Shown here: piece by piece, positions 1 to 11,233 of the stretch | Layout of the letters: each line of letters begins with the position of its first letter | Position numbering within the stretch: the first letter of the stretch is position 1 | NCBI GenBank assembly: GCA_047967505.1 | Contig: CM106541.1 | DNA length: 64,000 bases | Origin: Dipteris shenzhenensis | Taxonomy: Eukaryota > Polypodiophyta > Polypodiopsida > Gleicheniales | Strand: one strand, 5' to 3' | Translations under genes and position numbers: made by a program | Notes under the pieces: generated by a model | Database searches by the model: none | Told to the model about the DNA's origin: nothing | The model's input: the letters and a program-made list of their open reading frames with translations, nothing else

Positions 1-43
1 CCCTCAAGAGCTTGCATGGTTATGATACAGGGGCAAATGCAAT

Positions 44-70
44 GAACACATGCCTTTATTGCATGTGTTC
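44..70. repeat. Short perfect hairpin, 10-bp arms
   Basis: Arms gaacacatgc and gcatgtgttc flank a 7-base loop. It lies just past the stop of the minus-strand remnant, where a terminator-like or transposon-end structure is possible, but nothing else supports a function. Confidence 0.4.
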
Positions 71-113
71 ACAACGTAAGCAAAAGGCTCGCTTACAATG
101 GAAGAATGGCATT

Positions 114-526
114 CTATCTTGTAGCCAAATGCAAGAAGATGAATGTCATCTCCCATGAAAGGAATTTGGTGCCTGTATTTCTTGTGATCTCTACGTCTAG
201 GATGTCTTGAACTTCGACTGTCCTAAACCCTTCGTCTATAAGGTTGTCACAAAAGTGGGCCAAGCGCTTTACAAACTTGGGTTCCTCTAACAGATACTTT
301 ATGTAATCTATGGGAATCCATCTCTTTGAAGGCGGTCAAGTGTATAAGCAAAATTTGAGAAATTATCTTGCATGTAAAGGATGAGATATGAGAAGTCATC
401 CTTGGCTCGCATATATGTGCCTAGCACATCTAAAGTCCTATCAAAAACTAAAAATAACTCTTCCTCACGATCTGCAAATGCAGTTCGTGAGATGAAGTCA
501 TGGAACACAATTCTAGCTGAATCCAT
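114..526 (-). pseudogene. Unrecognised minus-strand coding remnant
   Basis: An ATG at 526 opens 72 codons on the minus strand, acidic and mixed in composition like real coding sequence. Just before its stop (about 310) a second frame takes over (starting IPIDYIKYLLEEP) and stays open to a stop at 114-116. The two segments read like one protein broken by a single frameshift or joined by an unseen splice. No domain is recognised. It lies downstream of the unknown gene at 806-2047 on the same strand and could be its neighbour or a further part of the same locus. The left window edge does not cut it. Confidence 0.35.
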
Positions 527-805
527 GGCAAATAGTAGTTGATGGAGGGAGTAACTTCTAAGGATGGGAGTTTCTATGACTCTCTAAACGTGAAAGTGAG
601 AATGTGATGTAAAAAGGGCTCTTACCCATTAATATATATCAAAACCCTATAATTTAAAATTAATCATAAAATCCCTAAATTTTTTGAAAAACATTTACCA
701 TGAATTGAAAGGAGAAAACATTAAAAGAAATAACATTTTAATTTAATTGTCCATCATCTTTTGAAGCAATAACTAGGATTTGACAGACAAAAATTAAATG
801 CTACA

Positions 806-2047
806 CTAGTCAAACACATTGTTAGCAATCTTCAAAGTTGCAGGAGGAATGAAATTGGCACTATGCATGCACTTCTCCACACGACGGCTGATCTTACCAC
901 CATTTAAGGTAAAGTAGAAGGACTCTAACATGCCTTCCTCCATGACAATAGGTGTTCTTGCACATCCCTTAGAGTCCATTGCGATGTGACATTCACATTC
1001 CTGACATCTCCCTCTTCAACATCAATAGACAAACTTACCCCCATATTGTCTTCATCATTAGAGTCTAGGGAAAGCCACCGGCTATTTGTTTTCTTCCAGC
1101 GCTTGTACTAAAAAGCTAAATACAACATTTGGTATGACAAATGGTATCTAATAACCACATTGTCTTTACATGCATGACATTGAAACACATCACCCTTCAG
1201 GTCGCCTGACCCGGCTCCCCAATTCATGCCAAGTAAATCTTCAAGAGCATTTTCATCTACATGCTTGCAGGACCACATAGTTTTTGTTCTATGCATATGT
1301 ATATTCTAAAATAAAGAAGCAAAAATGTGTAGAGGCATAAACCAAGATAACCTTGCCCATTTGGATCCAAATGTAAACTTCATGGCCATGCCCACATCCT
1401 TAGCAATCTTGTCCTTGTACAGTTGCAATGTCCTCGAGTCCACATTGCTGCTGCAATCCATGTCTTGAAGTTGTGGTGGTGCAATGGTTTGCAAACAGCC
1501 ATAGCTTGATGATGTCGTTGGAGTGATGTATGTTGCATTATACCAATACACATTCTTCATTCGCAAGGAGGCCAATATCTCCCCGGCATGCATTTGCTTA
1601 CCTAAATCCTCATGAATCGCAGTGAACTTGCCTATGAATGATTCAACTGGTTCCCACTCCTCTAAGTCCGAAGGGAAAACATCTGCCACCATGAATAAGA
1701 GCTCTTAGAAACCAAACACAAAATTTCCAAATGGACTCATTACACTTATAGAGGTGAAAAAGGTACATAGATAGAAAGGCTCACATTCCCATGTAAACAT
1801 GTTGCACTTTTTCAAGCCATCCTTTCTTCCCAAACTTGAACTTCAAGATGCGCCCCTTCCACTCATGTAAGATGTCACCTCTCTTGCTCTTGGGAAGCCT
1901 ATGTGGACCTTTGGCCGATCCTTTCATCACTATCCAGTCATTTAAGCTGTAGGTGCAAGGGATCCACTCATCCAATGCATTTTTGGTGTTGTGGAAGACA
2001 CAAGAGGTCGTAGCATTGTGTGGTCTTGTAGCCTTGCTCCTCACCAT
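806..2047 (-). CDS. Unrecognised spliced gene or recent pseudogene, about 327 aa
   Basis: Five minus-strand segments join in frame with GT-AG borders: 2047-1808, 1701-1352, 1288-1159, 1107-1039 and 1000-806, giving 984 nt including the stop. The start at 2047 (MVRSK) is a guess, because the frame stays open further upstream through a minisatellite. The middle is acidic (DLEEWEPVESFIGKF) and the C-terminal half is Cys-rich (FQCHACKDN, then ECECHIAMDSKGC, then VEKC), which hints at metal binding. I recognise no family. The proposed introns are 106, 63, 51 and 38 bp. The last two are shorter than normal plant introns, and the 38-bp one is itself readable in frame, so a single frameshift near 1000 is a good alternative. 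The first donor (1807 or 1798) is also uncertain. Confidence 0.4.
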
Positions 2048-2096
2048 GCTTACAGAGGTTGCAATAGCAAGAATGGGACTCCTACATGGGAAATCC

Positions 2097-2330
2097 AGCT
2101 CCAACAGAGGCACAAAAGAGGGAGAAGGAGAGGGACAGAGCAGTAGCAACAAAGGCACAGGAGAGGGAGAAGGAAAGGGACAGAGCAACTCCAATAGAGG
2201 CACAAAATAGGGAGAAGGAGAGGGATAGAGCAACAGCAACAAAGGCATAGGAGAGGGAGAAGGAGAGGGACAGAGAGCAGCTCCAACAGAGGCACAGGAG
2301 AGAGAGAGAGAGAGAGGAGCTACAGCAAGC
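2097..2330. repeat. 45-bp minisatellite, about five units, then (GA)n
   Basis: Purine-rich units of 45 bp, alternating slightly in a 90-bp pattern, each with a caacagaggcac-like core followed by gggagaaggagaggga. Because 45 is divisible by three, both strands stay open: the plus strand gives a 15-residue Gly/Glu/Ser repeat and the minus strand a Pro/Ser/Leu repeat that runs in frame into the unknown gene's first exon. A (GA) run follows at about 2302-2322. Confidence 0.8.
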
Positions 2331-5060
2331 GGGCCAGAGCAGGAGGGAGCAAAGAAAGAGGGGGAAGAGGGAAAATGCATGGGATTTGGTTCAAATGGAG
2401 TGATTTGGCAGGCTGCACCAAAACAATGGGGGGCAGAGGCCTTAGAAAGAGGGAGGGGAGAAGAAAAATTCACCGAAAAGGCCCTACCATCCCATTGAAG
2501 GAAGGTTGGGATGTGGGGGAGGTGCACCTAGTAGGAGGGTCAAACATGGGTCAAGAGGGGGGGGGGATTTGGGTGGTCCCTAGTGTAAGGGAAACAACCA
2601 ATAGGGGCTCTCTACAGGCCTACCCACCCTCCACCTCAACATACCATTGTCCCACACCTTCTAGCACTCTCATTGGTATACCTCAAATCACTCTCCAATC
2701 CCTTGAAATTAGGATACACTAATTGGAGGCCCTTTTGAGACCCCAATTCTCCCCTAATGAAAGATATCCATTTTGGAAAGATGAAGGTAGTGCCCCACAC
2801 CATACATGACTTTAAAATAAGAACATGGAGACAATGACATAAAAAACATTAAAAGACCTCCAATGGACTGGGGTAAGTCTGAATGCATTTTTTGTCAATT
2901 GAGGTTCTTTAGATACATTTGCATCCGTCATGGCCCCATAATAGTGTATCTATTTTGATTCTCCAATTATTGAACCAATTGAGCCTATATGCCTACATGC
3001 ATTACCGATGAGCCTTGTATCTATTGGCATCGTTTTTTCTAGATGTGAGTTGGGATTGAAGTCATTTTTCTTATGGTGCATTTTGATAGTTCGATGTTGC
3101 ATTCTATTAACTTTACCCTTTAAGATCTCAAACTTTATTATCACAGCATGGATTTCCTCGATTTGTTCCAAGATGATGGGCTATAAAGAAACAATAATTT
3201 CCAATAGATATAGCTATACTTTTTTCATTTGTGATGAGGTTTTGCAACTTCCTCTAGTAGATAAAAGCACTTTCAAATTTACATTTTCCTTTGCCTTAGG
3301 TTCAATTCATCCATGCTTGTAAAAGTTTTCATTCCACTATTGAAGATTGACATAACTTTGACCATTGTTATGCCCTATTTTTTCTCTATTTGAACATAAT
3401 ACCACTCATGTGATGATTTTGTCCAGTATTTAGTTGAGTTTTTGAGATATGTGGTCTTCTCAATCTTAAAAATATAGAGAGATAATATATGCACACAATG
3501 CATCTATTTATACCTCACTACAAAAATATTTGCATTCTTGCTGAATAAATCTCTACATCCCATTGTAAGAATTTGCATTTCTATCCTCGCAACCTTATGA
3601 TTGCATTCCTTCTATTTGTGTCAATACCAAAACTACTTTTAGGGCTTGCGCATCTTTGTCGCATATGCTTTGTAGCATCTCTAGCTACTTCTTTCATAAT
3701 ATGCAACCATTCTTTTAATGACCTTCTTTCCCATAAAAGAAACATGTCGTATCAGTGTTCGTGGTTTTGTTACCTTGATAGAGCTTTTTGCCCTCTCTTT
3801 ACACTTGGTGGACCTCTGCAATCCTCTTGCTTTTATTGAATTAGCACTTTTTGGTAGTGATACGAATGCTTGCATATATTGTAGTATCATCTTGGGTGAC
3901 ATTCATTGGACCAGGTGGTATGTCCATCCATGTTGCACTTGTGACATTAGACTTCTCCTTTTCCTAGAGCTCCTCACATTCCCATCTCTTTAGAAGCTTG
4001 TTTAGCTCCTCTTTTTCTATCTTTGTTGTATCATTTTGGACAACCAACTCATCTGCTCTTCATCTTTGTTGTCCACATCAACATGATTGCACATCTTTTT
4101 CTTATGAGGAAATAACCATAAACTAAGTGCCATTTCATCTTTCATCTTCAGTGGTGGTTAGTTGATTGGTGAGTACTCATTTGAGTTTCAAAGTCATACT
4201 TTGATCTTCCAGATTTTCTCTTGATTCTATTGAGCTTTAGGATCACATCCTCCAAGTTGTTGAGCTCGTGTTGAAAACTTTTCAAGAAGGCTTCCCTCAA
4301 TCTTTCTATGTCATAAAATGGCCATGTTCAAACCTCCAACTTTCTTAAAGTAATTGAGTAGTGGCAACTCTTAGGATGCTGGCCCATGTCGGTGTTCAAA
4401 GCTCTACAAGGGATGCCCTGATCCCTTGTGTGCATGTGGGGTGAGAGTGATTGAAAAAATAAAACAAGATGCACAAGTGCGCGGGGGCACTGTGAATGAG
4501 ATTCATTAGGTGTGCCAAGAAGAAAACTTATGAAAGGCAAGCTCTCTGAGCTAAGGTTGCATAGGCTTTTGCATGTAGATCTTGTTCGAAGTCTCGGTAA
4601 CATGTGCAAGCTTGAGCTCCACAAGGGTAGATTTCAAATGCCTAAAAAGCTCATCTAGGAGTACATTAACCGAGTAGGTGGAAAAGGTTCAAGCGAGTGA
4701 CTGTGTAAAGTTGTAGCAAGTCTGAAGTAGCCTAAGCGGTATTGTCGGCTTTTACTGTGAGCATTCATTCAACACCCCAGCTTAGTTTCCAACGAATGCT
4801 AAGCCACAAAAGTTCCTAAAAATTAATTTTTCTTTCCAAAGGACTCTCCCCTTCACTTGGTCCTATCCTAGGAAGGGCATGCCAAAAATTAGACTTTGGA
4901 GATTCACAAAATAATTTCAATCCTTCTTTTTATTTAAATATAAGGTTTGAATGCCCCCCCATACATTGATAAATGTATATACATATATACGTTGATAAAT
5001 GTATATATGTATATACATATGCGTTTATCAAAGAGAGAAAATTCAATCCTTCACATAAAA
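2331..5060. other. No convincing gene
   Basis: AT-rich DNA with scattered short frames on both strands and no recognisable domain. Small AT palindromes with ttgataaatgtatata arms occur at about 4968-5030. It may be very old transposon DNA, but I cannot name it. Confidence 0.5.
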
Positions 5061-5214
5061 GTTGTACTTGAAATTAACAAAAGAGTTTCATAGAACATCG
5101 TGGACATCAGTGATTAAACACAAACCAACAAAAGCAATGCAGCCGACTCCACGCTCCTCACTCAATTGTAGTAGTCACGCACACGATTGTGCTTATCTTT
5201 TGGATGACTCCGCC

Positions 5215-5514
5215 ATGTTTCGTTGCGGACGGCGGCGCCTGCGTACATCGTGCTCTCTTTTGCTTTTTCTGATCTGCATAACGTGCATCTCTTGTTGGTG
5301 GTTGTTCTGCTTGCACGTTGTGGCGTTGTGGCGTCTGAACCAATTTGGGCAAATTATTGCAGGTGCCCAGGCTCGAGAATGTAAAGACAGTCTGGTACCA
5401 TCCGAAACGGCGGGCCTTTGGGACGCCCTTCTGATGATACGGCCGACTGGAGCAGCAGAATCCTTGTCTTCGAATGCATCATCTACTTGCCATACCTTAT
5501 CCTTTGAAAGCTGA
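5215..5514 (+). CDS. Hypothetical short membrane or secreted protein, 99 aa
   Basis: An ATG at 5215 (MFRCGRRRLRTSC) opens 99 codons in DNA that is clearly more GC-rich than its flanks. The first dozen residues are basic and are followed by about 25 hydrophobic residues rich in Leu, Cys and Ile. This is the pattern of a signal anchor, as in type II membrane enzymes such as glycosyltransferases. The rest is Ser/Ala-rich without motifs. The frame is open upstream to 5062, but the basic-hydrophobic start at 5215 is more natural. It may be the first exon of a longer or decayed gene; no clear donor or next exon was found. Confidence 0.3.
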   Translation: MFRCGRRRLRTSCSLLLFLICITCISCWWLFCLHVVALWRLNQFGQIIAGAQARECKDSLVPSETAGLWDALLMIRPTGAAESLSSNASSTCHTLSFES

Positions 5515-7070
5515 AGTGCAAAGTCCTGTGCAATTCTCTGCTCTTCTCTGTGGGTCTCTCTCTCTCTCTCGCTTACGTGCCCATTTGATCATAACGTTTC
5601 TCTGCACTATGTGATGTACATACACACTGAGGTCTTAGTTCTGCCAGAGTCGAGTTCTGAGTTTTTCCACCTTGAATGTACATTTGCTCCCCCAAAACCC
5701 ACAGAGTGGTTAATCGATTAGCACACTCATAGTTATGTTGTCCCACCTACAGCCGAGCTTTTCAAAGCTTCGCATTTGGCCAAACGTTTTATCTTTACAC
5801 TACAAATTCCGGTAGATTATGTTAACTCACAACACCATAATGTGTTCTTATTCTCTAGAGTTTTCCTAGGAATCTCTAGATTGTATAGTTTTGTTTTTAC
5901 CTTGATTGCTTCCTTATAAGGACCTTCTTTAAAGTAGCACTTCCACTTCTATCTTCTAACGTGCTCTTCCCCACAAAAATGCATCAAGCACCTATCTTTA
6001 GGTGCTTGAATTCTGGACATTCTAAGTACCCAAATCACTATTACAGTGTTTTTGTTAAGAGAATTTGCACATCATCCTTTGCATCTACTAATGAAGGTGA
6101 ACTTGAATATAATGGTTAACTAATATATCGCCTCTCAATTAGAAGAAGCAAATTTTTCATGGTGACATTGCATCAAAGCTTGCTCTACATGTAAATTGCC
6201 TATTATCATGTTCTTCCCATAATCCTACCTTGACGACAAATGGAGGCCATAATACATATAGGACTAGTTTATGATCACATAGACTAGCCGATGGGCCACC
6301 CCTCATTTTCTTATTTCTAGATATAATTCCCAATACACCATACACAGTGGCCCTTGCGCATGGAACTTACTTATTCCAAGTTAATCCTCCCACATAAGAC
6401 AAATGGAGCTATATTTCATATAAGCTAGATGAATAGTATTACATGAATGACCTCACAACCCCATCAATCATCTAAAAGAAAAGTCCCTCATGGTCTAACT
6501 ATTGCACAACCTATTAAATTCCTTGCACCCTTGCACATTAGTCTCACATAATTCGAGTGTCATGTTTCATGTTTAGACCTTTTAAAGATAGAAAACAAAT
6601 GGATATAAACAAACTTGATGAGTTATGTCATAGTTACATGAGTTAGCTCATGATCTCATAAAGAGCGCCGCTTGCACTTTAACATATGCACCACATAGAA
6701 TATTTACATTCAAGATTTAAAATTTTACAAAGTTTGAAAGATTTCATGTTCCGTCCTTGCACATGTGCACATGGAACCCTTGCACTTGCTCTTAAAGATT
6801 GTGAATATCAAGTGGGAACTTATGTCATAATCACATGTACTAGAGCATGCTCTTATAAAGAGCATCGCTTCCATTTTGACCACTTCAATAATGGACCACA
6901 TATACCTTTCACATTTGTGTGCAATTTAATGGTTTTCATGTTACTGTTGACATGGAATAAAGATAAAAAGGATCGAATTACCCCACCTTTATAACGTACC
7001 TTTCAAATTAGAAAGAGAATAATCCAACTAACTTGTGGCTCTAGTTAATAGTAGAGAAACCCGCATGCGT
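5515..7070. other. No gene seen
   Basis: AT-rich DNA with a short CT run near 5560-5580. Short open frames lack coding character. Confidence 0.5.
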
Positions 7071-7073
7071 GCG

Positions 7074-7132
<59 letters not shown>
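7071..7132. repeat. (GT)n microsatellite
   Basis: About 60 bp of near-pure GT, preceded by a gcatgcgtgcgcatg alternating purine-pyrimidine stretch. Confidence 0.95.
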
Positions 7133-7133
<1 letters not shown>

Positions 7134-8038
7134 CTTGCTCACTAAGGGAAAATGATGCTACAATTTATGTGGGGTGATCAGCCATGGCTTTTTATGTTAT
7201 GATACTTAAATTTGCATTTATCTTCCATTGCTTTTGGTCACTGGAATCCTACACAATGGGACATTCTTCCTGCGATGGTCACTAAGTAAAAATTGATAGA
7301 CGCATGTGTGCAAGCACACATTTAAAATATTGTTACATTTGGAAGTTTTTTTTTTGGCATATATGTTTACCCCTCAGCTATAAATATACATGTTTCAAGT
7401 TGGAATTAAAGTCCCGTCCTTACATTTACATACCATAGTTATATTAGATGAGTATTTTTCCAATTCCCTACTATCTATAAATGGCTTATAAGTCCCCCAA
7501 ATTCCAAAATCCCCTTCCATGAATGAACTTGCTATCTTACATATTTGTAAAGTGACCACCCCTCGCTTTCTTCTTGGTCACATTGATGGCAAAGTAAAGG
7601 GATGACCTTTTGTCACATGCTTGCTTTTTTATTGGAAGTAGATACTTTCTCGACTTAAGTGGAATGGTAAAGATACTCTTGCAAGAAACTCGTTGTGCGC
7701 TAAGAACATTTATTAGTCCAAGGTGTTCATGCCCCAGTGGCATTGTAGGAATCTCATCGTTCTTATTTTCTTTGGTCCAAAGGAATTTCCCATGTGGATG
7801 ATGTGCTTGATGCTACGGGTATAGTCATTCCTTTTCCAGACTATATGCTTTAGGACAACACCATAGACCTTTATGGCATGCCTCACGATTTTTAGTCAGC
7901 CCTTAGGCTTGATATTGTTGATCGTCTCGAAGACTGAGTTCAACAATCAGATAATCATAATTGCCATGCACTACCACTTATTGACTTCATAGTTACATCC
8001 CTATATAAAGTATTATTGCCTATTCCTTGGGTTTCTCT
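7133..8038. other. No gene seen
   Basis: AT-rich, with only short open frames on either strand and no motifs. Confidence 0.45.
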
Positions 8039-8308
8039 TCATGCCTCTTGTATACAGTCGAAGGCACACAACCCTCGGTGGTCGCAAAAAAGATTATAGC
8101 CTACTTTGGGATTCAAAACTCCCTCTGTAGTAAATTTTTTTCTTATGGCAAGTATTGATGATGGTTCTTCCCTTTGAATAGATGCTAGCTCGTTGTCATA
8201 TTGCTCTTGCCACTTGTAGACAATGTCTATGCTTGTTGTTGTGGGAGTATATGCCCCATATGGGATTGGGGAGACCCATGAAGCTTCTTCTAGCAAATTC
8301 CCTCCCAA
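8039..8308 (-). CDS. Unrecognised 89-aa reading frame
   Basis: Minus-strand frame from an ATG at 8308 to a stop at 8039 with balanced composition (MGGNLLEEASWVSP; ending NLFCDHRGLCAFDCIQEA) that looks more coding-like than neighbouring frames. There is no recognisable domain, and the sequence downstream on the same strand (7800-8038) carries stops. It is most likely a gene or transposon fragment. Confidence 0.2.
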   Translation of the reverse strand: MGGNLLEEASWVSPIPYGAYTPTTTSIDIVYKWQEQYDNELASIQREEPSSILAIRKKFTTEGVLNPKVGYNLFCDHRGLCAFDCIQEA

Positions 8309-8362
8309 ACAAGCTCACTAATTTTTTTCTATCCATATGATTTGATCCATTTTGTAACAAAA

Positions 8363-8450
8363 TGATCGAGAAACAACTAATTAATATGATAATAAGGACA
8401 ATTAATGCAATGAGTAAAATCTTTCATAATACAACTAGTAAATACATTAC
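8363..8450. repeat. Left copy of a direct repeat flanking a MITE-like element
   Basis: Starts agaaacaactaattaatat and matches 8730-8838 with several indels. The shared parts include gagtaaaat, ataatacaactagtaaat and the tail near aaatacatt. Confidence 0.7.
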
Positions 8451-8461
8451 ACACACTTAAC

Positions 8462-8722
8462 CCTTAGGGTGTTCACCTCATAAAATTTTAGTGTACCATG
8501 TGCATTCAAAAGGAGGGGTATTTTAATTTAGCTTTTTGAAAAAAACTAACACGATTACATTAACAGGAGGGGTTTTTTAATTCAACTCAGAAAAAAATCA
8601 CTTAGTTCATAAGTAAAGAGGGGTGTTTTATTAAGGCAAAAATTTTAGTTGAGGGGTTTTTTAAATACCCCTTGAACGCATGTGATATGTAAGGTTTCTT
8701 AGAAGTGCACCCCCCAAGACCT
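8462..8722. mobile_element. MITE-like element with imperfect terminal inverted repeats
   Basis: About 260 bp. The left end (cttagggtgttcacctc, then aattttagtgtaccatgtg) is an imperfect inverted copy of the right end (caagggg-type terminus ending gtgcaccccccaag), similar over roughly 55 bp. The interior is AT-rich with recurring gaggggt-ttttaa motifs and no coding capacity. The same left terminus recurs at 21,940-21,998, which supports a dispersed family. No clean target-site duplication was found. Confidence 0.55.
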
Positions 8723-8729
8723 AACCATT

Positions 8730-8838
8730 CATCAAGAAACAACTAATTAATATAATATATGATAATAAAGATAATTATTAATAAGAAAAATTATTGGACA
8801 TGAGTAAAATGTTTAATAATACAGCTAATAAATCATTG
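8730..8838. repeat. Right copy of the direct repeat flanking the MITE-like element
   Basis: Diverged copy of 8363-8450 with short insertions. Either the MITE landed in a tandem duplication, or the direct repeats belong to a larger composite element. Confidence 0.7.
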
Positions 8839-9249
8839 TTCTCCCTATAACAATTATGTACACCAACTATGGACCACCTTCATGTCACCATAAGCAATAA
8901 TAAACTTGTGTGATGGAGCCCCATGGCTCAACAAGGGGTTCCATTGGTATAGCCCTTAGCCGAGCTCTGAGGCTCCTTTTCATCTTTGTTCAGATAAGGA
9001 TGCACTTTTAGTACATTGATTATGATCTTGTTAGAATTATTGATCATTAATAATAACTATTAAGTATAGATGTTCAAACTATTGATATACAATGACAGTT
9101 GGCATATACATGATGTCCACATGTAGCATGCATGATAAGGTCGAGCTATTACGAAACAAGGATAAGAATAAATTTTTCTAATGTAGAATTTTGGCAATCT
9201 AGCATGAGAAATGGGTTCATTCATATCACACCGATTGCTTTGACTACAC

Positions 9250-9376
9250 ACATGACCATATTTGAGTCATATTCACAAAGTTATGGCCAAAATTGGCTGT
9301 CCAAGGCCCCCAAGCATGGCAAGGGGCTATGCTAGCCACCATAACTTGGTGAATATGACTCCAAATATGGTCATGT
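9250..9376. repeat. Long foldback hairpin
   Basis: Arms 9250-9286 and 9340-9376 are inverted copies over about 37 bp (left arm starts acatgaccatatttgagtca), differing by one bulged base and one substitution. The inner parts (tggctgtccaaggcccc against ggggctatgctagcca) also pair imperfectly. It resembles a recent foldback element or a hairpin precursor of a small RNA; only the structure is seen. Confidence 0.75.
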
Positions 9377-9747
9377 TTGCGGGTTATGATATTCAAGGTC
9401 ATTATCACCATTTATTCAAAGATGGTTGTGGACCCCTTTCTAGCTTCCTCTCCTACTCAGATCAGAGATGCCTTGCTCCTTCATCCATGAGATCATTAGA
9501 CATAGAGAGCACTTGCTCAAGATATGAAGGCGTGCAATCACCAGAAGATCAAGTGAGAGGAGCACTTGACTTTGAGATGCCCTATGTACTATGAGATTAA
9601 AGGTTGCTATTATGCCTCTTTAGGAATAGTTTGGGGCCTATACAGTCTCCTATCCTACCTAGACTAGAGATGCTTGGTGACCCTCATCCATGATACTATC
9701 GACACAAGGAGTGGTTGCTTAGGGCACATAGGTAGGATTAGTGTATA

Positions 9748-9847
9748 CAGATAGACTCCACTTAGAGGATGATCATTGAGTTTATTCAGCCTGACAACAG
9801 ATAGACTCCACTTAGAGGATAATCACTGAGTTTATTCAGACTGACAA
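9748..9847. repeat. 50-bp tandem duplication
   Basis: Two copies of a 50-bp unit starting cagatagactccacttagag, differing by a few bases. Confidence 0.9.
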
Positions 9848-10199
9848 CACTGATCAGCATGACTCACGGAGACAATGACTATGAAGACCTAAGCCAGAGA
9901 CTTGGGAGTGGGATGAGGCATAGATTACATTAGGAGACCTTCCCCTCTACTCATCAGATCAGAGATACAACCTACAGGAGTGACATTAGTGCTTGTTTGC
10001 CAGAGGGCTATAGCTAGGAGACCACGGAAGACCATACATGTTGACATCCATCATCGCTCCATCATAGGTTTAATACCACTATAGTAGCCTCACACACCGA
10101 TGACCCCCTCTTAGGGTTGATCTAGGAGAATTTCCTCCCTATGTATCGATGTTGTATTATCATGGTTATGGGTTTTCTTTTGTATTCATAATGAATGTC

Positions 10200-10306
10200 G
10201 ATGCCTGCTTAGTGGCTCCACCCCTCCACTCATTGATGCCTACTTAGCGGCTCCACCCCTCAACTCATTATATTAGCTTCTTAGTGGCTCCACCCCTCAG
10301 CTCATA
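10200..10306. repeat. 35-bp tandem repeat, three copies
   Basis: Units carry ttagtggctccacccctc. The third copy is the most diverged and slightly longer. Confidence 0.9.
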
Positions 10307-10660
10307 GACCCTTTGGTATTTTGAAGACTTTTTATAATCTCTCTCTCTCTCTCTGCATTTCTTTCTCTGATGTTTTTGTTTGTTTCTTCCATTTTGCTAA
10401 TGAAGTTTTGTTGTTTGGGTTGGGATTTCAAAGCGTGCTAAGCACTCGATTTACTCAAGAGACTTTGGAATCTTTCAAAACCTTGATGGCATCTTATGCT
10501 TGGGTGCTACTGAGAACATAAGTGTAGCTTTGTTCACTAAGTTTTCTTTTAAACTCCCTTCCTTCCTTTTATTTTTACCTTATTTTATGAAAATTTAAAT
10601 GTGTAATATTGGATATATTCTAGTCTTATAAAGATATATATTCTATTAGGGAGGATTGAA

Positions 10661-10734
10661 TACTAGGTCAAGTCCTATAGCTTTAAAGTATTCTTGATAC
10701 TAGCTCGAGTCCTATAGCTTTAAAGTATTCTTGA
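10661..10734. repeat. 37-bp tandem duplication
   Basis: Two copies with the core agtcctatagctttaaagta, only two bases different. Confidence 0.95.
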
Positions 10735-11142
10735 TGATTGTTTCTATGGGAAAGCCCCCCCTCTATACTTTGAGTGGGAACTTGGAGAGTGGCTCTATCT
10801 TTAGCAACGCTTTTTTTTTTCTCTTTGGCAATACTTTTTTGGGGGGGATGTTCCACCTATTGGGGCATGGAATTTCTAGGCAGTAAGGTGATGGTGAGAG
10901 TTTGTCTAGGCTGAGAGTTCAAAATTTTGTCTAGGTTGAGAGCTCAGAAATGGGCATGCAAAGTTGACATTGTGCAAAAATCATCTCATTTATATGGCTG
11001 GCTACACATGGTCATGCTGCACAATAGCATTGATCTTGTGTTGTGTGTTTGTGAGCCAGGCGTTCTCTTTCATTGAGAGCAAATGAGGGTTGATTGTGTG
11101 GCTTGATTTTCTTAAAACTAGTCTTTTTCTTCTTCTTTAAAT

Positions 11143-11149
11143 ATATATA

Positions 11150-11185
<36 letters not shown>

Positions 11186-11195
11186 TGTATGTATG

Positions 11196-11229
<34 letters not shown>
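11143..11229. repeat. (AT)n(GTAT)n(AT)n microsatellite at a LINE 3' end
   Basis: Compound microsatellite. Read on the minus strand it directly follows the LINE 3' terminus and could be that element's simple-repeat tail or its insertion site. Confidence 0.9.

Positions 11230-11233
<4 letters not shown>

Noticed and set aside
9262-9594. 110-codon plus-strand frame
   Set aside because: Runs through the foldback and repeated text; no domain or codon bias.
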